Positions 33,078 through 42,059 of a stretch of 64,000 bases of DNA are shown here, in pieces. Each line of letters starts with the position of its first letter. Within the stretch, counting starts at the first letter, position 1. Source of the stretch: an uncultured Desulfobacter sp. (GTDB lineage Bacteria > Desulfobacterota > Desulfobacteria > Desulfobacterales > Desulfobacteraceae); NCBI RefSeq assembly GCF_963666675.1, contig NZ_OY762929.1, forward strand, positions 806,001 to 870,000. The letters are read 5' to 3'. The notes below the pieces were generated by a model that made no database searches, was not told where the DNA came from, and saw only the letters and a program-made list of their open reading frames with translations. A program made the translations under genes and the position numbers.

Positions 33078-33893
33078 ATGAAAAAGACAATAACAGGAAT
33101 TCTGGTGGTATTGTTCTCTTGTGTGGGACTGCAGTCCGGTGTACTGGCAGAAGACAGTATAGGCATGGGGGTATATTTGAATATGTTTTCTGATCCCGGC
33201 CGGCAATGGTGTTATGAAGATGACAATGGGAACAAGGTCCTGGCCGAAGTGTTGCCTGTCGGGGAGTTCAAAGGGATTGATGCCGGCAGGATTCAGATGG
33301 TTTTAACAGGGGCTGACGGCAGCACCCAAACACTCATTGAGTATTACCAGATGCGGGAGACCGGGTTGTATCAAATCGGCATGGAAATATATGGAGGGAA
33401 CAATGCCATGGCCTTTCTATCAGAGTCTCCCCATATAAAACTTGTTTCTTTGCCAGATATCGATGATACCCCACTAACATCGAGCGGAAATGGAACAATG
33501 TATTTCGGTGACACAGAACTGCCTGGAGCAACATATTCTTCGTCCATTATTATAGGGGAGGTTGAAGAGTTAACAATGCCCTGTGGCACGTTTAAAGTGT
33601 TGAAAATGACCTGTACACAATCCTATGAAAACGGTTATGCTTCGCCGCCTATCTCTTTTGCCGCGACCTTTGATCTTTATATTGAACCCCATCTGGGCAT
33701 TCTTGCTCTGGACGATATGGATGATGACCTTGGCCGGTTATCCCTTACCGGTATTGCCAATATCCCAGTGCCGGGGGATACGGATAGTGATGCCGATGTG
33801 GACGGTGAAGACCTCACAGGCGACATAGCAGACGGGGAGATTGAAATCCTGGCCGGCTATTTTGGTGTGTCCATTCCTCTCATTATCAATTAA
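33078..33893 (+). CDS. Secreted protein with a calcium-loop/dockerin-like tail
   Basis: A 271-residue protein with a clear signal peptide (MKKTITGILVVLFSCVGLQS, cleavage near VLAED). The body (residues about 30-230) is beta-rich and not recognised. Residues about 236-262 read DTDSDADVDGEDLTGD and then ADGEIEILAGYFG, a calcium-binding loop of the DxDxDGxxD dockerin/EF-hand kind but apparently only a single repeat. AAAAAGGAG precedes the ATG. It may be an exported polysaccharide-related protein, and the strong terminator after it shows it is a single-gene unit. Function unknown. Confidence 0.8.
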   Translation: MKKTITGILVVLFSCVGLQSGVLAEDSIGMGVYLNMFSDPGRQWCYEDDNGNKVLAEVLPVGEFKGIDAGRIQMVLTGADGSTQTLIEYYQMRETGLYQIGMEIYGGNNAMAFLSESPHIKLVSLPDIDDTPLTSSGNGTMYFGDTELPGATYSSSIIIGEVEELTMPCGTFKVLKMTCTQSYENGYASPPISFAATFDLYIEPHLGILALDDMDDDLGRLSLTGIANIPVPGDTDSDADVDGEDLTGDIADGEIEILAGYFGVSIPLIIN

Positions 33894-33916
33894 TAGTCCT
33901 GCAATATCCCGGCGGT

Positions 33917-33970
33917 CCAGAGCACATTTTTTACACCGTTAATTATGTGCTCTGGGGTTGCGTTTTTTTT
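33917..33970 (+). terminator. Rho-independent terminator
   Basis: CCAGAGCACAT (33917-33927) pairs perfectly with ATGTGCTCTGG (33945-33955), followed by GGTTGCGTTTTTTTT. It lies 24 bases after the secreted-protein stop codon. Confidence 0.88.
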
Positions 33971-34174
33971 GATAAAAAGTTGGTTTTAAAAGAAATTATT
34001 ACATTATCTTCACAGTTTTCCGCCAATTGATATCAAATCATTCAATTATTCTTTTTTAACACCGTATTGCACCTTGACATTGTCCGCCAATTTGGTAGAT
34101 CAATACCAGAAAGATAAAGTATTCGATGCAGTTTATAAAAGAAAGTCTGTCTATTTTATACGGATTTTTCAATG

Positions 34175-34275
34175 TTCGTTGTGGGGTGAGTTCGGGTGAT
34201 GGTGGGTCGGCTTGTCGCTTTTCTTTTTTGTTGTGGGCCAAGGTGTGGTCAAAAATCAAGTTGGTCCATGGCCGT
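34175..34275 (+). repeat. Degenerate BPR fragments
   Basis: Fragments of the palindromic family: TTCGTTGTGGGG at about 34176 and TTGTTGTGGGCCAAGG at about 34230, ending in GGTCCATGGCCGTT directly before the intact copy at 34276. The rest of the gap 33971-34447 contains no recognised gene. Confidence 0.5.
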
Positions 34276-34373
34276 TTTATATGAAAGCGCTCAGTAAGTT
34301 ACTGAGTTCTTTCAGTCTTCGTTGTGGGCTAAGCCTGGGTGTTGATAGACCAGGTCGGCCCGTGGCCGTTATA
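34276..34373 (+). repeat. BPR copy with perfect first stem
   Basis: TGAAAGCGCTCAGTAA and TTACTGAGTTCTTTCA form an outstanding stem, followed by CGTTGTGGGCTAAGCCTGG and the complementary CCAGGTCGGCCC. It ends GGCCGTTATA like the other copies. About 75 bases separate it from the TAXI gene. Confidence 0.88.
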
Positions 34374-34447
34374 TCGGTCGTCGAAGGGGCATGGCCTGAC
34401 ACTCCTTATATCCGGCCCCGATGTCGGTACAACTTATAGGAGATATT

Positions 34448-35425
34448 ATGATTCGCAAATTCATTCAGGTATTAATCATTCTGATCTGGACAACCATGTG
34501 CGGCACGGCATCGGCTGTGGACTTAGGCATCATCACCGGCGGCGCGAAAGGCACTTACTTTCAATTCGGCCTGAATCTGATGGATTTGGGCAAAAAGTAC
34601 GGATATAACATCCATGTATACAACTCCCGGGGATCCGTGGAAAACGTTTATGCCGTGTATAAGCGCCCCAGAACCCAGATGGGTATTGTTCAGTCCGATG
34701 TACTGGCATTTGTACTTAAAGTAAAATCCAGCCAGGTCCTCCAGCGCATCGCAAGAAAAACCAAAATGATTTTCCCTCTATACAACGAAGAGGTGCATCT
34801 GTTGGGTAAAACCGAGGTCGCTTCCTTTGATGACTTGGAAAACAGGCGGGTGGCCGTGGGCAAGGAGGGGTCGGGGACCTATCTGACGGCCAAGCTCCTT
34901 TTTGAGGTCTCGGGCGTTAATCCGGCCAAAACCCTTGCCGTGGGCACCGACCAGGCCCTGGCCATGCTCAAGGCAGGTACCATCGACGCCATGTTCTATG
35001 TGGCAGGATTCCCCGTGGCACTTTTTTCCGAGCAGGTCACCGCCCAAGACGGCCTGCATATCGTACCCATCCGTAACAAAAGTATTACTGAATTTTATCC
35101 CGGCGCCCGGATTCCGGCCGGCATCTATCCATGGCAGACCCAGGAAGTCTCCACCGTTGCCGTTAAAGCCGTGCTGGTTACCTTTGATTTCAGGCGCAAT
35201 AATTGTGAGTATGTCGGCGAGTTTGCAAACATTGTCTATGAAAATTTGGATTGGCTCATCCAAAATGGTCATCCAAAATGGAAAAGTGTAGATCTGGACT
35301 ACCCCCTCAAAGGGTGGGACCAGTATGACTGCGTTAAAAAATATCGCAGAAACCGCGATTTTGAAGCACCATACCAGCCCATGGAGAAAAATCCGCTGCT
35401 GGATGCCATCAAGGATATTCTTTGA
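34448..35425 (+). CDS. TAXI-family solute-binding protein
   Basis: I start at ATG 34448, behind AGGAGATATT. The 325-residue protein has a signal peptide (FIQVLIILIWTTMCGTASA) and the TAXI fold: DLGIITGGAKGTYFQFGLNL, VENVYAVYKRPRTQMGIVQS, LENRRVAVGKEGSGTYLTAK and KAGTIDAMFYVAGFP. TAXI proteins feed TRAP transporters with carboxylates or act as ligand sensors. No TRAP membrane genes are nearby. It directly precedes the exopolysaccharide locus in the same orientation, so a sensory role there is possible but unproven. Confidence 0.87.
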   Translation: MIRKFIQVLIILIWTTMCGTASAVDLGIITGGAKGTYFQFGLNLMDLGKKYGYNIHVYNSRGSVENVYAVYKRPRTQMGIVQSDVLAFVLKVKSSQVLQRIARKTKMIFPLYNEEVHLLGKTEVASFDDLENRRVAVGKEGSGTYLTAKLLFEVSGVNPAKTLAVGTDQALAMLKAGTIDAMFYVAGFPVALFSEQVTAQDGLHIVPIRNKSITEFYPGARIPAGIYPWQTQEVSTVAVKAVLVTFDFRRNNCEYVGEFANIVYENLDWLIQNGHPKWKSVDLDYPLKGWDQYDCVKKYRRNRDFEAPYQPMEKNPLLDAIKDIL

Positions 35426-35536
35426 TCCCGGCCTGGTGGAGACCAGCGACCAAGGACCACAGATGAGGTGAATTGAGCCGGGGGCAGGTTATGCTGTTCA
35501 GCGTATCATTGTGTGGTCTTAAGAAAAAGGTGTGCC

Positions 35537-36910
35537 ATGTACTGTAGCCATTTTAACCTGAAAAAAAAGCCTTTTCAGCTAAGTACGGATAACAGTTTTT
35601 TGTGGCTGGGCGACACCCATGCCCGGGCGTTGGGCCTTCTAAGGCATGGCATTGACAGCGCCCAGCGATTGCTGGTCCTCACCGGTGATATCGGCACCGG
35701 CAAAACCACCCTGATCCATGAACTGTGTAATTTTTTGCCACAAACAACGGCCGTGGCACATATCACGGATCCGAGTATTGAACGCCATCATCTGTTTCTT
35801 TCCATTGCCCAGGATCTGGGATTTGGGGCGTTTTATGAAGAAGGAAAAGCGTTCGACCCTGTTCTGTCGGATTTTTTGAACCGCCGGAGCCCGGAAGACA
35901 AATGCCTGATCATCATTGACGAGGCCCACTTGATGTCGGAACGATTTCTGGCCCAGATCCCCGCCTGGGCCAAATCTGCGCCGGATAATACCCTCACCTT
36001 TATCCTGGCCGGTCAGTTGGAGTTTCACCAGGTTATGGAAGAAACCCTGGGCCGTTCATGGCAGGACCAGGTGGATGTCCATGCCATGCTTTCTCCTTTG
36101 GACGAGCAACAGACCCTGGACTATATCGACCGGCGCCTTGAGCTGGCCGGTGCAACAGGCCCGATTTTTATTCCCGAAGCTGTCCGGGAGGTACACAGGT
36201 ATACCAAAGGCATTCCCCGGCGCATTAATATTGCCTGCGACCAGGCCATGATCGCGGCCTTCTCAAAGGATATGCAGACCGTGGATGCCCGAACCTTCCG
36301 GGAGGCCGTGGGGATTTTGGAGCTTCCCCAGGTGCCGGCGGTGGTTTTGCCGGCGGCTCCGAACATTCAAGCGCCGTCCAAGCCCCAGAGGGTTCGGCGG
36401 CAGGTAACGGTGCTGCCCGCCTTGGCCACAGCCGTTCTTCTGTTGGCTATTGCTTATACCTTCTACTCCCAGACTTTTTCTGTTCGGGCGCCTGGGGCAA
36501 CGGCTGCCCATGGGGAGCCGCCGGTTGGTGTTGTCCGCCAGGAAATACATAAGGCGGAGTCCCATGCATCCGTAGTCCTTTCGGCTTCACCCACAACGCC
36601 GGCCCAGATGCCGTCGGCACCCGCTGAACAACTCCCTGTCAAGTCCAAAAGGGCCGCCGATATGGATGCGTTTGTCGAAGAAGTGTTCATGATGCACAAA
36701 GCAGATATTATGGTCCAGGCTCCGGACGTATCGCCCCTGCCGCCGGCTCCTGTCGCCCCAGTGCGTCAAAAGCACCTACCTGTTCCTGTCGATCCCCAGT
36801 CAACCGGCTACCGGGATTCTGAATCAGTCCATGAATCTGCGGGCGCTTCATCCGCCCAGCCGGATCCGGATGCCGTTATCGACTGGCTTATTCGAGAAAA
36901 ATCCCGGTAA
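35537..36910 (+). CDS. ExeA/GspA-like AAA ATPase with membrane anchor
   Basis: Start at ATG 35537 (MYCSHFNLKKKPFQLSTDNS). The 457-residue protein has an AAA_22 domain (about residues 35-235) with Walker A GDIGTGKTT, Walker B CLIIIDEAHLM and sensor-like TFILAGQLEF, then RINIACDQAMIAAF. A single transmembrane segment (LPALATAVLLLAIAYTFY, about 300-318) is followed by a Pro/Ala-rich periplasmic tail. This is the ExeA/GspA layout, where it helps assemble secretion complexes across the cell wall. Here it precedes a BcsB-like gene, so it may assemble the polysaccharide export machine. Confidence 0.87.
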   Translation: MYCSHFNLKKKPFQLSTDNSFLWLGDTHARALGLLRHGIDSAQRLLVLTGDIGTGKTTLIHELCNFLPQTTAVAHITDPSIERHHLFLSIAQDLGFGAFYEEGKAFDPVLSDFLNRRSPEDKCLIIIDEAHLMSERFLAQIPAWAKSAPDNTLTFILAGQLEFHQVMEETLGRSWQDQVDVHAMLSPLDEQQTLDYIDRRLELAGATGPIFIPEAVREVHRYTKGIPRRINIACDQAMIAAFSKDMQTVDARTFREAVGILELPQVPAVVLPAAPNIQAPSKPQRVRRQVTVLPALATAVLLLAIAYTFYSQTFSVRAPGATAAHGEPPVGVVRQEIHKAESHASVVLSASPTTPAQMPSAPAEQLPVKSKRAADMDAFVEEVFMMHKADIMVQAPDVSPLPPAPVAPVRQKHLPVPVDPQSTGYRDSESVHESAGASSAQPDPDAVIDWLIREKSR

Positions 36911-36928
36911 CGTCCCATAAAAATTTAG

Positions 36929-37096
36929 ATGGAAACCCTTGGGCGTCATCTTGGATATTTTGATGAACGACTGGGGCATATACTCGTTTCCTTGCTACAA
37001 TATGAGCACCAAGGCAGACCGGAAGGTCAAAAGAGCGGCAGCCCTAAAGCAGCATGGCTTTCGACCAAACAAACCATGGACGTATCTTATTATTAA
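36929..37096 (+). CDS. Doubtful small ORF
   Basis: A 55-codon frame (METLGRHLGYFDERLGHILV and onward) 18 bases after the ATPase gene, without a convincing ribosome site or family. It may be noise. A second overlapping frame at 36939 is equally unsupported. Otherwise the gap 36911-37195 holds nothing recognisable. Confidence 0.2.
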   Translation: METLGRHLGYFDERLGHILVSLLQYEHQGRPEGQKSGSPKAAWLSTKQTMDVSYY

Positions 37097-37195
37097 TGCT
37101 AAAGTTATCCCCATCATACTCATTCAACACTAATTTTTAGACACAATTAATTTCAAACGGCAATACCGGATAATTTTTCGCCACGAGGCTTTAAC

Positions 37196-39337
37196 ATGAC
37201 TCAACGATTAGGTTATGCATGGTTATTGGCAGTACTGTTGATGGGGGCTTTGAACTCCTATTGCCGGGCTGATGTTCTGGGAAATAATGTTTTTGTGGTT
37301 GCGATCCCCTTTGAAAAGCAGCTTTACAGCAAAAATCAAATAGCGCAAATGATGCAGACCTATCGCAACGTTGAACTGTTTGAGACGTCCACAACGATTG
37401 TTGCCACCCCAGGCCATTATCTGCGGGAGCGTGAGGCCCAGGCACTTCTGGCGATCCTCAAACCTTTATATCCAGAGGCATATGTTGCCCGGCACACTGA
37501 TTTTTCACCGCCCGGCACTCCGGTGCCCTGGCTGTCCCGAATCAAACTGAGCGACATTGGCCATAAGAGGGCTATTATTTCCTACGGCCCCCGTCCCTAT
37601 ATCTCGGTGTCGTTTCCATGGACCCCGGGTATGCAGATTCAAGACGGCCGTCTAATACTGCACCTTAAATGGCCGGCTTTTTTAAAATCCCTTTCCTCTG
37701 TTTATGTCTCAATCGCCGGGATTCCTGCCGGGGCCTATGAACTTGCAAGCGACGGGGGCGAGATGTCGCTGTCCATTCCCATGGCGCCATTGGCCCGGTC
37801 ACTGAATGAAAATCCGCCGGGCCGTGAACTTAATGTTATCGTGCAGGGCTCGCTTCGGCTGTTCAACGATTACTGCAAAAATTTGGAGACATCCGAGCTG
37901 TGGATCGCAATGGGCAGTGACAGCCGTCTTGAGCTTTCCCATGCATCGGATACGGCATTGCTCAACACATTTTTACAGGGGGCATCCCCGTCAATTGTGG
38001 TGGCTGCCGATCAGGCCAAAGCAGATATCTGCCAAGGCGCTTTGACCATGGTGGCCGCAGCCACGGCGGCTGTGCCGTCGGTCAATGTCTCCTGCTCCCT
38101 TTCTCCGGCAGTCAACGCCCATGGCCGCACCGTAGTGGTGGGCGACTTTGACCGGGATCTGGTTATAGCGGGCAGCACATTGTATGTCACTCCCGATGGT
38201 GCCAGGGCCCTTGCCGATAAAGCATCGGTACTGCTCGCAACCGCTGGGGCAACGGTTCAGGATATTAAAGAGACACAGTGGAATATCATGGATGAGCCCC
38301 TGGCATTTTCCTTTCTGGGCTTTAAAACATCATCGGTAAAGGGAATCGGCGAACTTGTCACCCAGATGAAATTTACCCTGCCCCAGATCAAGGGACTGCC
38401 CAAAACCCTGACCGCAGTGCTGCATGTTACCCATACCCCGGTTCCTTTAAAAGACAAGGGGCTGTTAAAAATCCGTCTGAACGGAAATCTGATTGCTTCC
38501 CAGAGGCTTTCCCGTCAGGAAAAGAGTGTTCCTTTTTTTACCTCCGTTGTTCTGCCCGTGGATAAACTTACCGATCAGAACCGGTTGGAAGTTGTATTTG
38601 CTTACTACATCAGCCAGAACCTCTGTGAGGGGCTTCCGGCTGAAATGGAGGCCACCTTGTTCGAGGACTCCAGTCTTCTGATCGGCGCCCGGGATAATAA
38701 CTCAACAGGATCTCTTTCGCTGGACCGCATCATGGGCTGTATGTACGGAAGAGGTGCCCTCGTGGTTCCCAGTATGTCGGAGTCGGCCATGCATCCTTTG
38801 GGAAAATGGGCGGCGATGTACGGTGCCCTTCACCGGCAGGCACCTGATTTTTTCCTCACGGACAAGATTTCCGATCAAATGCAGTTTGATTACATGGTTA
38901 TCTCCGTGGGCAGTTCCCCTGTGCCCGAAGCGGTTACGCCCCTGGTGATAACTGGAGAAGAGATGTCTGTACGAAATCCTCTAACCGGGGAAGTTCCGTT
39001 CAAAATTTCGGCCGATGATCCGGTGTGGATCATCCAGACCTTCAGGCACCAGACGGCGCCGACGCTTGTCTTTTCATCTCTGGCGCCCGACACAACACCG
39101 CTGCCGGACTTGGGGCTTAAAGAAATGGAACGGCTGGGCGGAAATGTGGCTGCCGGGCGGGGCCGTCACTGGCAGTCCATGGATATCGGGCGCAAGCTGG
39201 TGGCCAAGGCGCCTGAAAAGCCCGATTTCACATATTACTGGGATCAATACCGGCTGGCGGTCACCCTGGCCCTGGCCGCTATCCTGGTTTGCTTTTTCTA
39301 CTACATGTACGCCCGGTTGACCGGGAGAAAGAATTGA
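37196..39337 (+). CDS. BcsB-like polysaccharide synthase accessory protein
   Basis: A 713-residue periplasmic protein with signal peptide, resembling BcsB of cellulose synthases. It has alternating jelly-roll and flavodoxin-like modules (SVYVSIAGIPAGAYEL, ISYGPRPYISVSFPW, LLKIRLNGNLIASQRLSRQE, VVLPVDKLTDQNRLEVVFAY) and a C-terminal membrane anchor (LAVTLALAAILVCFFYYMY, about 690-708). BcsB guides the nascent glucan through the periplasm. The similarity is one of family layout; the sugar need not be glucose. It precedes an outer-membrane barrel and the synthase gene. Confidence 0.8.
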   Translation: MTQRLGYAWLLAVLLMGALNSYCRADVLGNNVFVVAIPFEKQLYSKNQIAQMMQTYRNVELFETSTTIVATPGHYLREREAQALLAILKPLYPEAYVARHTDFSPPGTPVPWLSRIKLSDIGHKRAIISYGPRPYISVSFPWTPGMQIQDGRLILHLKWPAFLKSLSSVYVSIAGIPAGAYELASDGGEMSLSIPMAPLARSLNENPPGRELNVIVQGSLRLFNDYCKNLETSELWIAMGSDSRLELSHASDTALLNTFLQGASPSIVVAADQAKADICQGALTMVAAATAAVPSVNVSCSLSPAVNAHGRTVVVGDFDRDLVIAGSTLYVTPDGARALADKASVLLATAGATVQDIKETQWNIMDEPLAFSFLGFKTSSVKGIGELVTQMKFTLPQIKGLPKTLTAVLHVTHTPVPLKDKGLLKIRLNGNLIASQRLSRQEKSVPFFTSVVLPVDKLTDQNRLEVVFAYYISQNLCEGLPAEMEATLFEDSSLLIGARDNNSTGSLSLDRIMGCMYGRGALVVPSMSESAMHPLGKWAAMYGALHRQAPDFFLTDKISDQMQFDYMVISVGSSPVPEAVTPLVITGEEMSVRNPLTGEVPFKISADDPVWIIQTFRHQTAPTLVFSSLAPDTTPLPDLGLKEMERLGGNVAAGRGRHWQSMDIGRKLVAKAPEKPDFTYYWDQYRLAVTLALAAILVCFFYYMYARLTGRKN

Positions 39338-39339
39338 TC

Positions 39340-40173
39340 ATGGGAAAGCCCGGGCTTTCATCTGATAGATCCGTTGCCTGTCTGATTGTATTGTACCTGC
39401 TGTTATACAGCGGTCCTGCATGGGCCGAGGCATGGCCCCGCAGTCCCGGCGAAATTTTTTTTGCCCCCAAGGTCGAATATTATGAAACCGGTCATTACTG
39501 GGACCGCAGCGGAAGCCTTAAACGCCAGGACGACAAATTTAAAAAATTGTCCATACAACCCTATGTGGAATATGGGCTGACCGGCAAAGATACACTGACC
39601 GGCAAATGCTATTTTGATTTTCTGGACAATGGCGATAGCAGTACCAAGGGGTTTTCTGATCTTGAAGTGGGATACCGGCGCAATTTTTATAATGAATCGG
39701 GCCGAGCCTTGAGTGCGGGGCTTACCGCACTGATCCCCATGGGGTACGCTGTATATGATACGCCCAGTCTGGGATATGGACGATTTGGGGTGGAGGCAAG
39801 TATTAGTGCCGGATACGGATGGCAGCTGTCTGAACGCAACGGATTCGCCGAAGCCGTGGCAAGATACCGGGTGTACGAGGGATATCCGTCCGATCAAGTC
39901 CGGGGAAGCCTTATTTTCGGCCAGGAGGTAACCGGGGCGTTGCAGTTCATTTTAGAGTCCGAGCTGCAGTGGGGGCTGGATAATGGTGACGTTTTGACCT
40001 TTGGCGATGCAAAAACAGTGGATGGCTTTTACCGGCTGCTTAAAATGACATTGCACGGCCGGATTTCAATAACTCCGGATACCTCTCTTGTGGTGTCGGT
40101 ATTCCGGCATGTCTGGGGGGAAAACACAGGCCAGGGCGGCGGAATGGCAGCGGCCGTGTGGATAACTTTTTAA
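39340..40173 (+). CDS. Outer-membrane beta-barrel protein of the polysaccharide locus
   Basis: Start at ATG 39340 (MGKPGLSSDRSVACL), 2 bases after the BcsB-like stop. The 277-residue protein has a signal peptide ending near SGPAWA and a body of alternating beta-strands (VEYYETGHYWDRSG, GKCYFDFLDNGD, GFSDLEVGYRRNFY, RISITPDTSLVVSVF) closing with an aromatic terminus (AAAVWITF, Phe as last residue), typical of outer-membrane porins. It resembles XagA-type barrels of Xanthomonas-like loci in position. It probably exports the polymer. Confidence 0.75.
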   Translation: MGKPGLSSDRSVACLIVLYLLLYSGPAWAEAWPRSPGEIFFAPKVEYYETGHYWDRSGSLKRQDDKFKKLSIQPYVEYGLTGKDTLTGKCYFDFLDNGDSSTKGFSDLEVGYRRNFYNESGRALSAGLTALIPMGYAVYDTPSLGYGRFGVEASISAGYGWQLSERNGFAEAVARYRVYEGYPSDQVRGSLIFGQEVTGALQFILESELQWGLDNGDVLTFGDAKTVDGFYRLLKMTLHGRISITPDTSLVVSVFRHVWGENTGQGGGMAAAVWITF

Positions 40174-40199
40174 TGCGGATACTCAGGTGGTGACCGGGC

Positions 40200-42059
40200 A
40201 TGTCAAAACGGGTGGGCGATATTTTAGTGGAGCAGGGGCTTGTAACCCTTGAACAGCTTGGAGAGGCGCTGGCGCTGCAGCGTTCAAAGGGCGGACGGCT
40301 GCTTTGGGTGCTGGGTTCCCTGGGATATATTTCCCGTTCACAGCTTTTTGAAACCCTTGCGATCCATTATGGACTGCAATTTCAGCTCCTGGATAAAAAT
40401 GCCCAAAAAAATGTAGACTGGTCCCTTTGCCGGGATCTGACTGCGGAACAGGCAATTCAATTCCAGACCTTGCCCCGTGCATTGCAGGACAATCGGTTGA
40501 CCTTATTGACGGCATACCCGCAAAATCCCGGCATGCTTGAATTTTACCAGGCAAAATTTCCCGATACGGTCATTGAGCAGGTGGTAATCACCGATCTGGA
40601 TCTTGTACGCCTGGTGGACAGCCATTTTAAGGAGGGGCTTCAGGATCAGTCCGTTTTCGGATTGTATTACCGCAATCCTTCGGAGTCGGCCCGCTATGTG
40701 TTCAGCCCCTCCCAGGTGATTGTCATTGCCTCGGCAAGCCTGCTGCTGCTGGCCTTGGCGTATATCACACCGTTGACGGTATCCAGGGCGGTGTTGTTCG
40801 TTATTAATTTTGTATACCTTGCCACGATTTTATTCCGTCTGATGCTGTCCGTGGAAGGGGCGCGAAACGAAATCCTCCAGCCGGTGACAACCCAGGAAGT
40901 CCAGGCGCTTGAGGATACGGACCTGCCCCTTTATACCGTTCTGGTTCCGGTCTACAATGAACCCGAGGTGATGCCTGATCTGGTTCGCGGGCTGTCCAAC
41001 CTGGATTATCCCCAGAATAAACTGGATGTGCTCCTGCTTTTGGAGGAAAACGACACCAAAACCCTTGAGGCCGCAAAAAAAGCCTCGCCGCCCGCCAACT
41101 GGCGGTTCATTCATATCCCGGATATCCATCCGAAAACAAAGCCCAAGGCCTGTAATTACGGTGTCCATTTTGCACGGGGCAAGTATTTAACCATTTATGA
41201 TGCTGAAGATATCCCCGAGGCGGATCAGCTGAAAAAGGCGGTGGTCGCCTTTGAAAAAAATCCTCCGGGAGAATTTTTATGTTTCCAGGCGGCATTGAAC
41301 TATTTTAATGCCCGCCAGAATCTGATCACTAAATTTTTTACCCTTGAGTACACCTATTGGTTTGATTATCTGCTGCCCGGTCTGGATAAACTCAGGCTGC
41401 CCATTCCGTTGGGGGGGACCAGCAACCATTTTGATCTCGATCTGCTCAAGGGTCTGGGGGCCTGGGATCCTTTCAACACCACAGAAGATGCAGATTTAGG
41501 CGTTCGTGCTGCCGCCGAAGGATACCGGGTGGGTGTCATCAACTCCACAACCTTTGAGGAGGCCAACAGCCGTTACGGCAACTGGATCCGCCAGCGCTCC
41601 CGGTGGATCAAAGGGTATATGCAGACAGCCCTGGTATTCAACCGCCACCCCATAAAACTGTTGCGCAGTGTGGGGCTTAAAAACTGGCTGTCATTCCAGA
41701 TTTTTATTGCGGGCACGCCGTTGCTGTTTTTGCTCAACCCCATCATGTGGAGTTTTTTTTCCGTCTGGGCCGTTACCCAGATTGATTTTATGCAGACACA
41801 CTACCTGCCGCTGACCACATTCTTTGGCCTGATCAATCTGGTGCTGGGTAATTTTCTGGGTATTTATCTGAACTGTATGGCGGTATTCCGAAGACGCCTC
41901 TACTATCTTTTGCCCTTTGCGCTTTTAAATCCGGTTTACTGGCTTTTTTTCCATACGCCGGCAGCCTACAAAGCGCTGTGGCAGCTTTTTGTAAAACCCC
42001 ATTACTGGGAAAAGACCACCCATGGCCTTACAAGTTCACGCCATACGCCATCCGTCTGA
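40200..42059 (+). CDS. MshEN-domain family 2 glycosyltransferase (XagB-like synthase)
   Basis: A 619-residue inner-membrane synthase. Residues about 1-150 are a T2SSE_N/MshEN domain (KRVGDILVEQGLVTLEQLGE ... LQRSKGGRLLWVLGSLGYIS), whose tandem LxxxG...Lxx...Q motifs bind c-di-GMP in MshE. Two helices (about 175-220) precede a processive GT2 domain: TVLVPVYNEPEVM, YDAEDIPEADQL (DxD-like, about 333), TTEDADLG (about 427) and IRQRSRWIKGYMQT (QxxRW, about 464). Further helices follow. It polymerises a UDP- or GDP-sugar into an exopolysaccharide, probably under direct c-di-GMP control. The 3' end overlaps the next gene by 38 bases. Confidence 0.9.
   Translation: MSKRVGDILVEQGLVTLEQLGEALALQRSKGGRLLWVLGSLGYISRSQLFETLAIHYGLQFQLLDKNAQKNVDWSLCRDLTAEQAIQFQTLPRALQDNRLTLLTAYPQNPGMLEFYQAKFPDTVIEQVVITDLDLVRLVDSHFKEGLQDQSVFGLYYRNPSESARYVFSPSQVIVIASASLLLLALAYITPLTVSRAVLFVINFVYLATILFRLMLSVEGARNEILQPVTTQEVQALEDTDLPLYTVLVPVYNEPEVMPDLVRGLSNLDYPQNKLDVLLLLEENDTKTLEAAKKASPPANWRFIHIPDIHPKTKPKACNYGVHFARGKYLTIYDAEDIPEADQLKKAVVAFEKNPPGEFLCFQAALNYFNARQNLITKFFTLEYTYWFDYLLPGLDKLRLPIPLGGTSNHFDLDLLKGLGAWDPFNTTEDADLGVRAAAEGYRVGVINSTTFEEANSRYGNWIRQRSRWIKGYMQTALVFNRHPIKLLRSVGLKNWLSFQIFIAGTPLLFLLNPIMWSFFSVWAVTQIDFMQTHYLPLTTFFGLINLVLGNFLGIYLNCMAVFRRRLYYLLPFALLNPVYWLFFHTPAAYKALWQLFVKPHYWEKTTHGLTSSRHTPSV

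Noticed and set aside
34212..34439. 75-codon ORF resembling one at 23394-23660
   Set aside because: The shared peptide is simply a translation of the palindromic repeat, not a conserved protein.
36939..37133. 64-codon ORF downstream of the ExeA-like gene
   Set aside because: No ribosome site or family likeness; it overlaps another equally weak frame.
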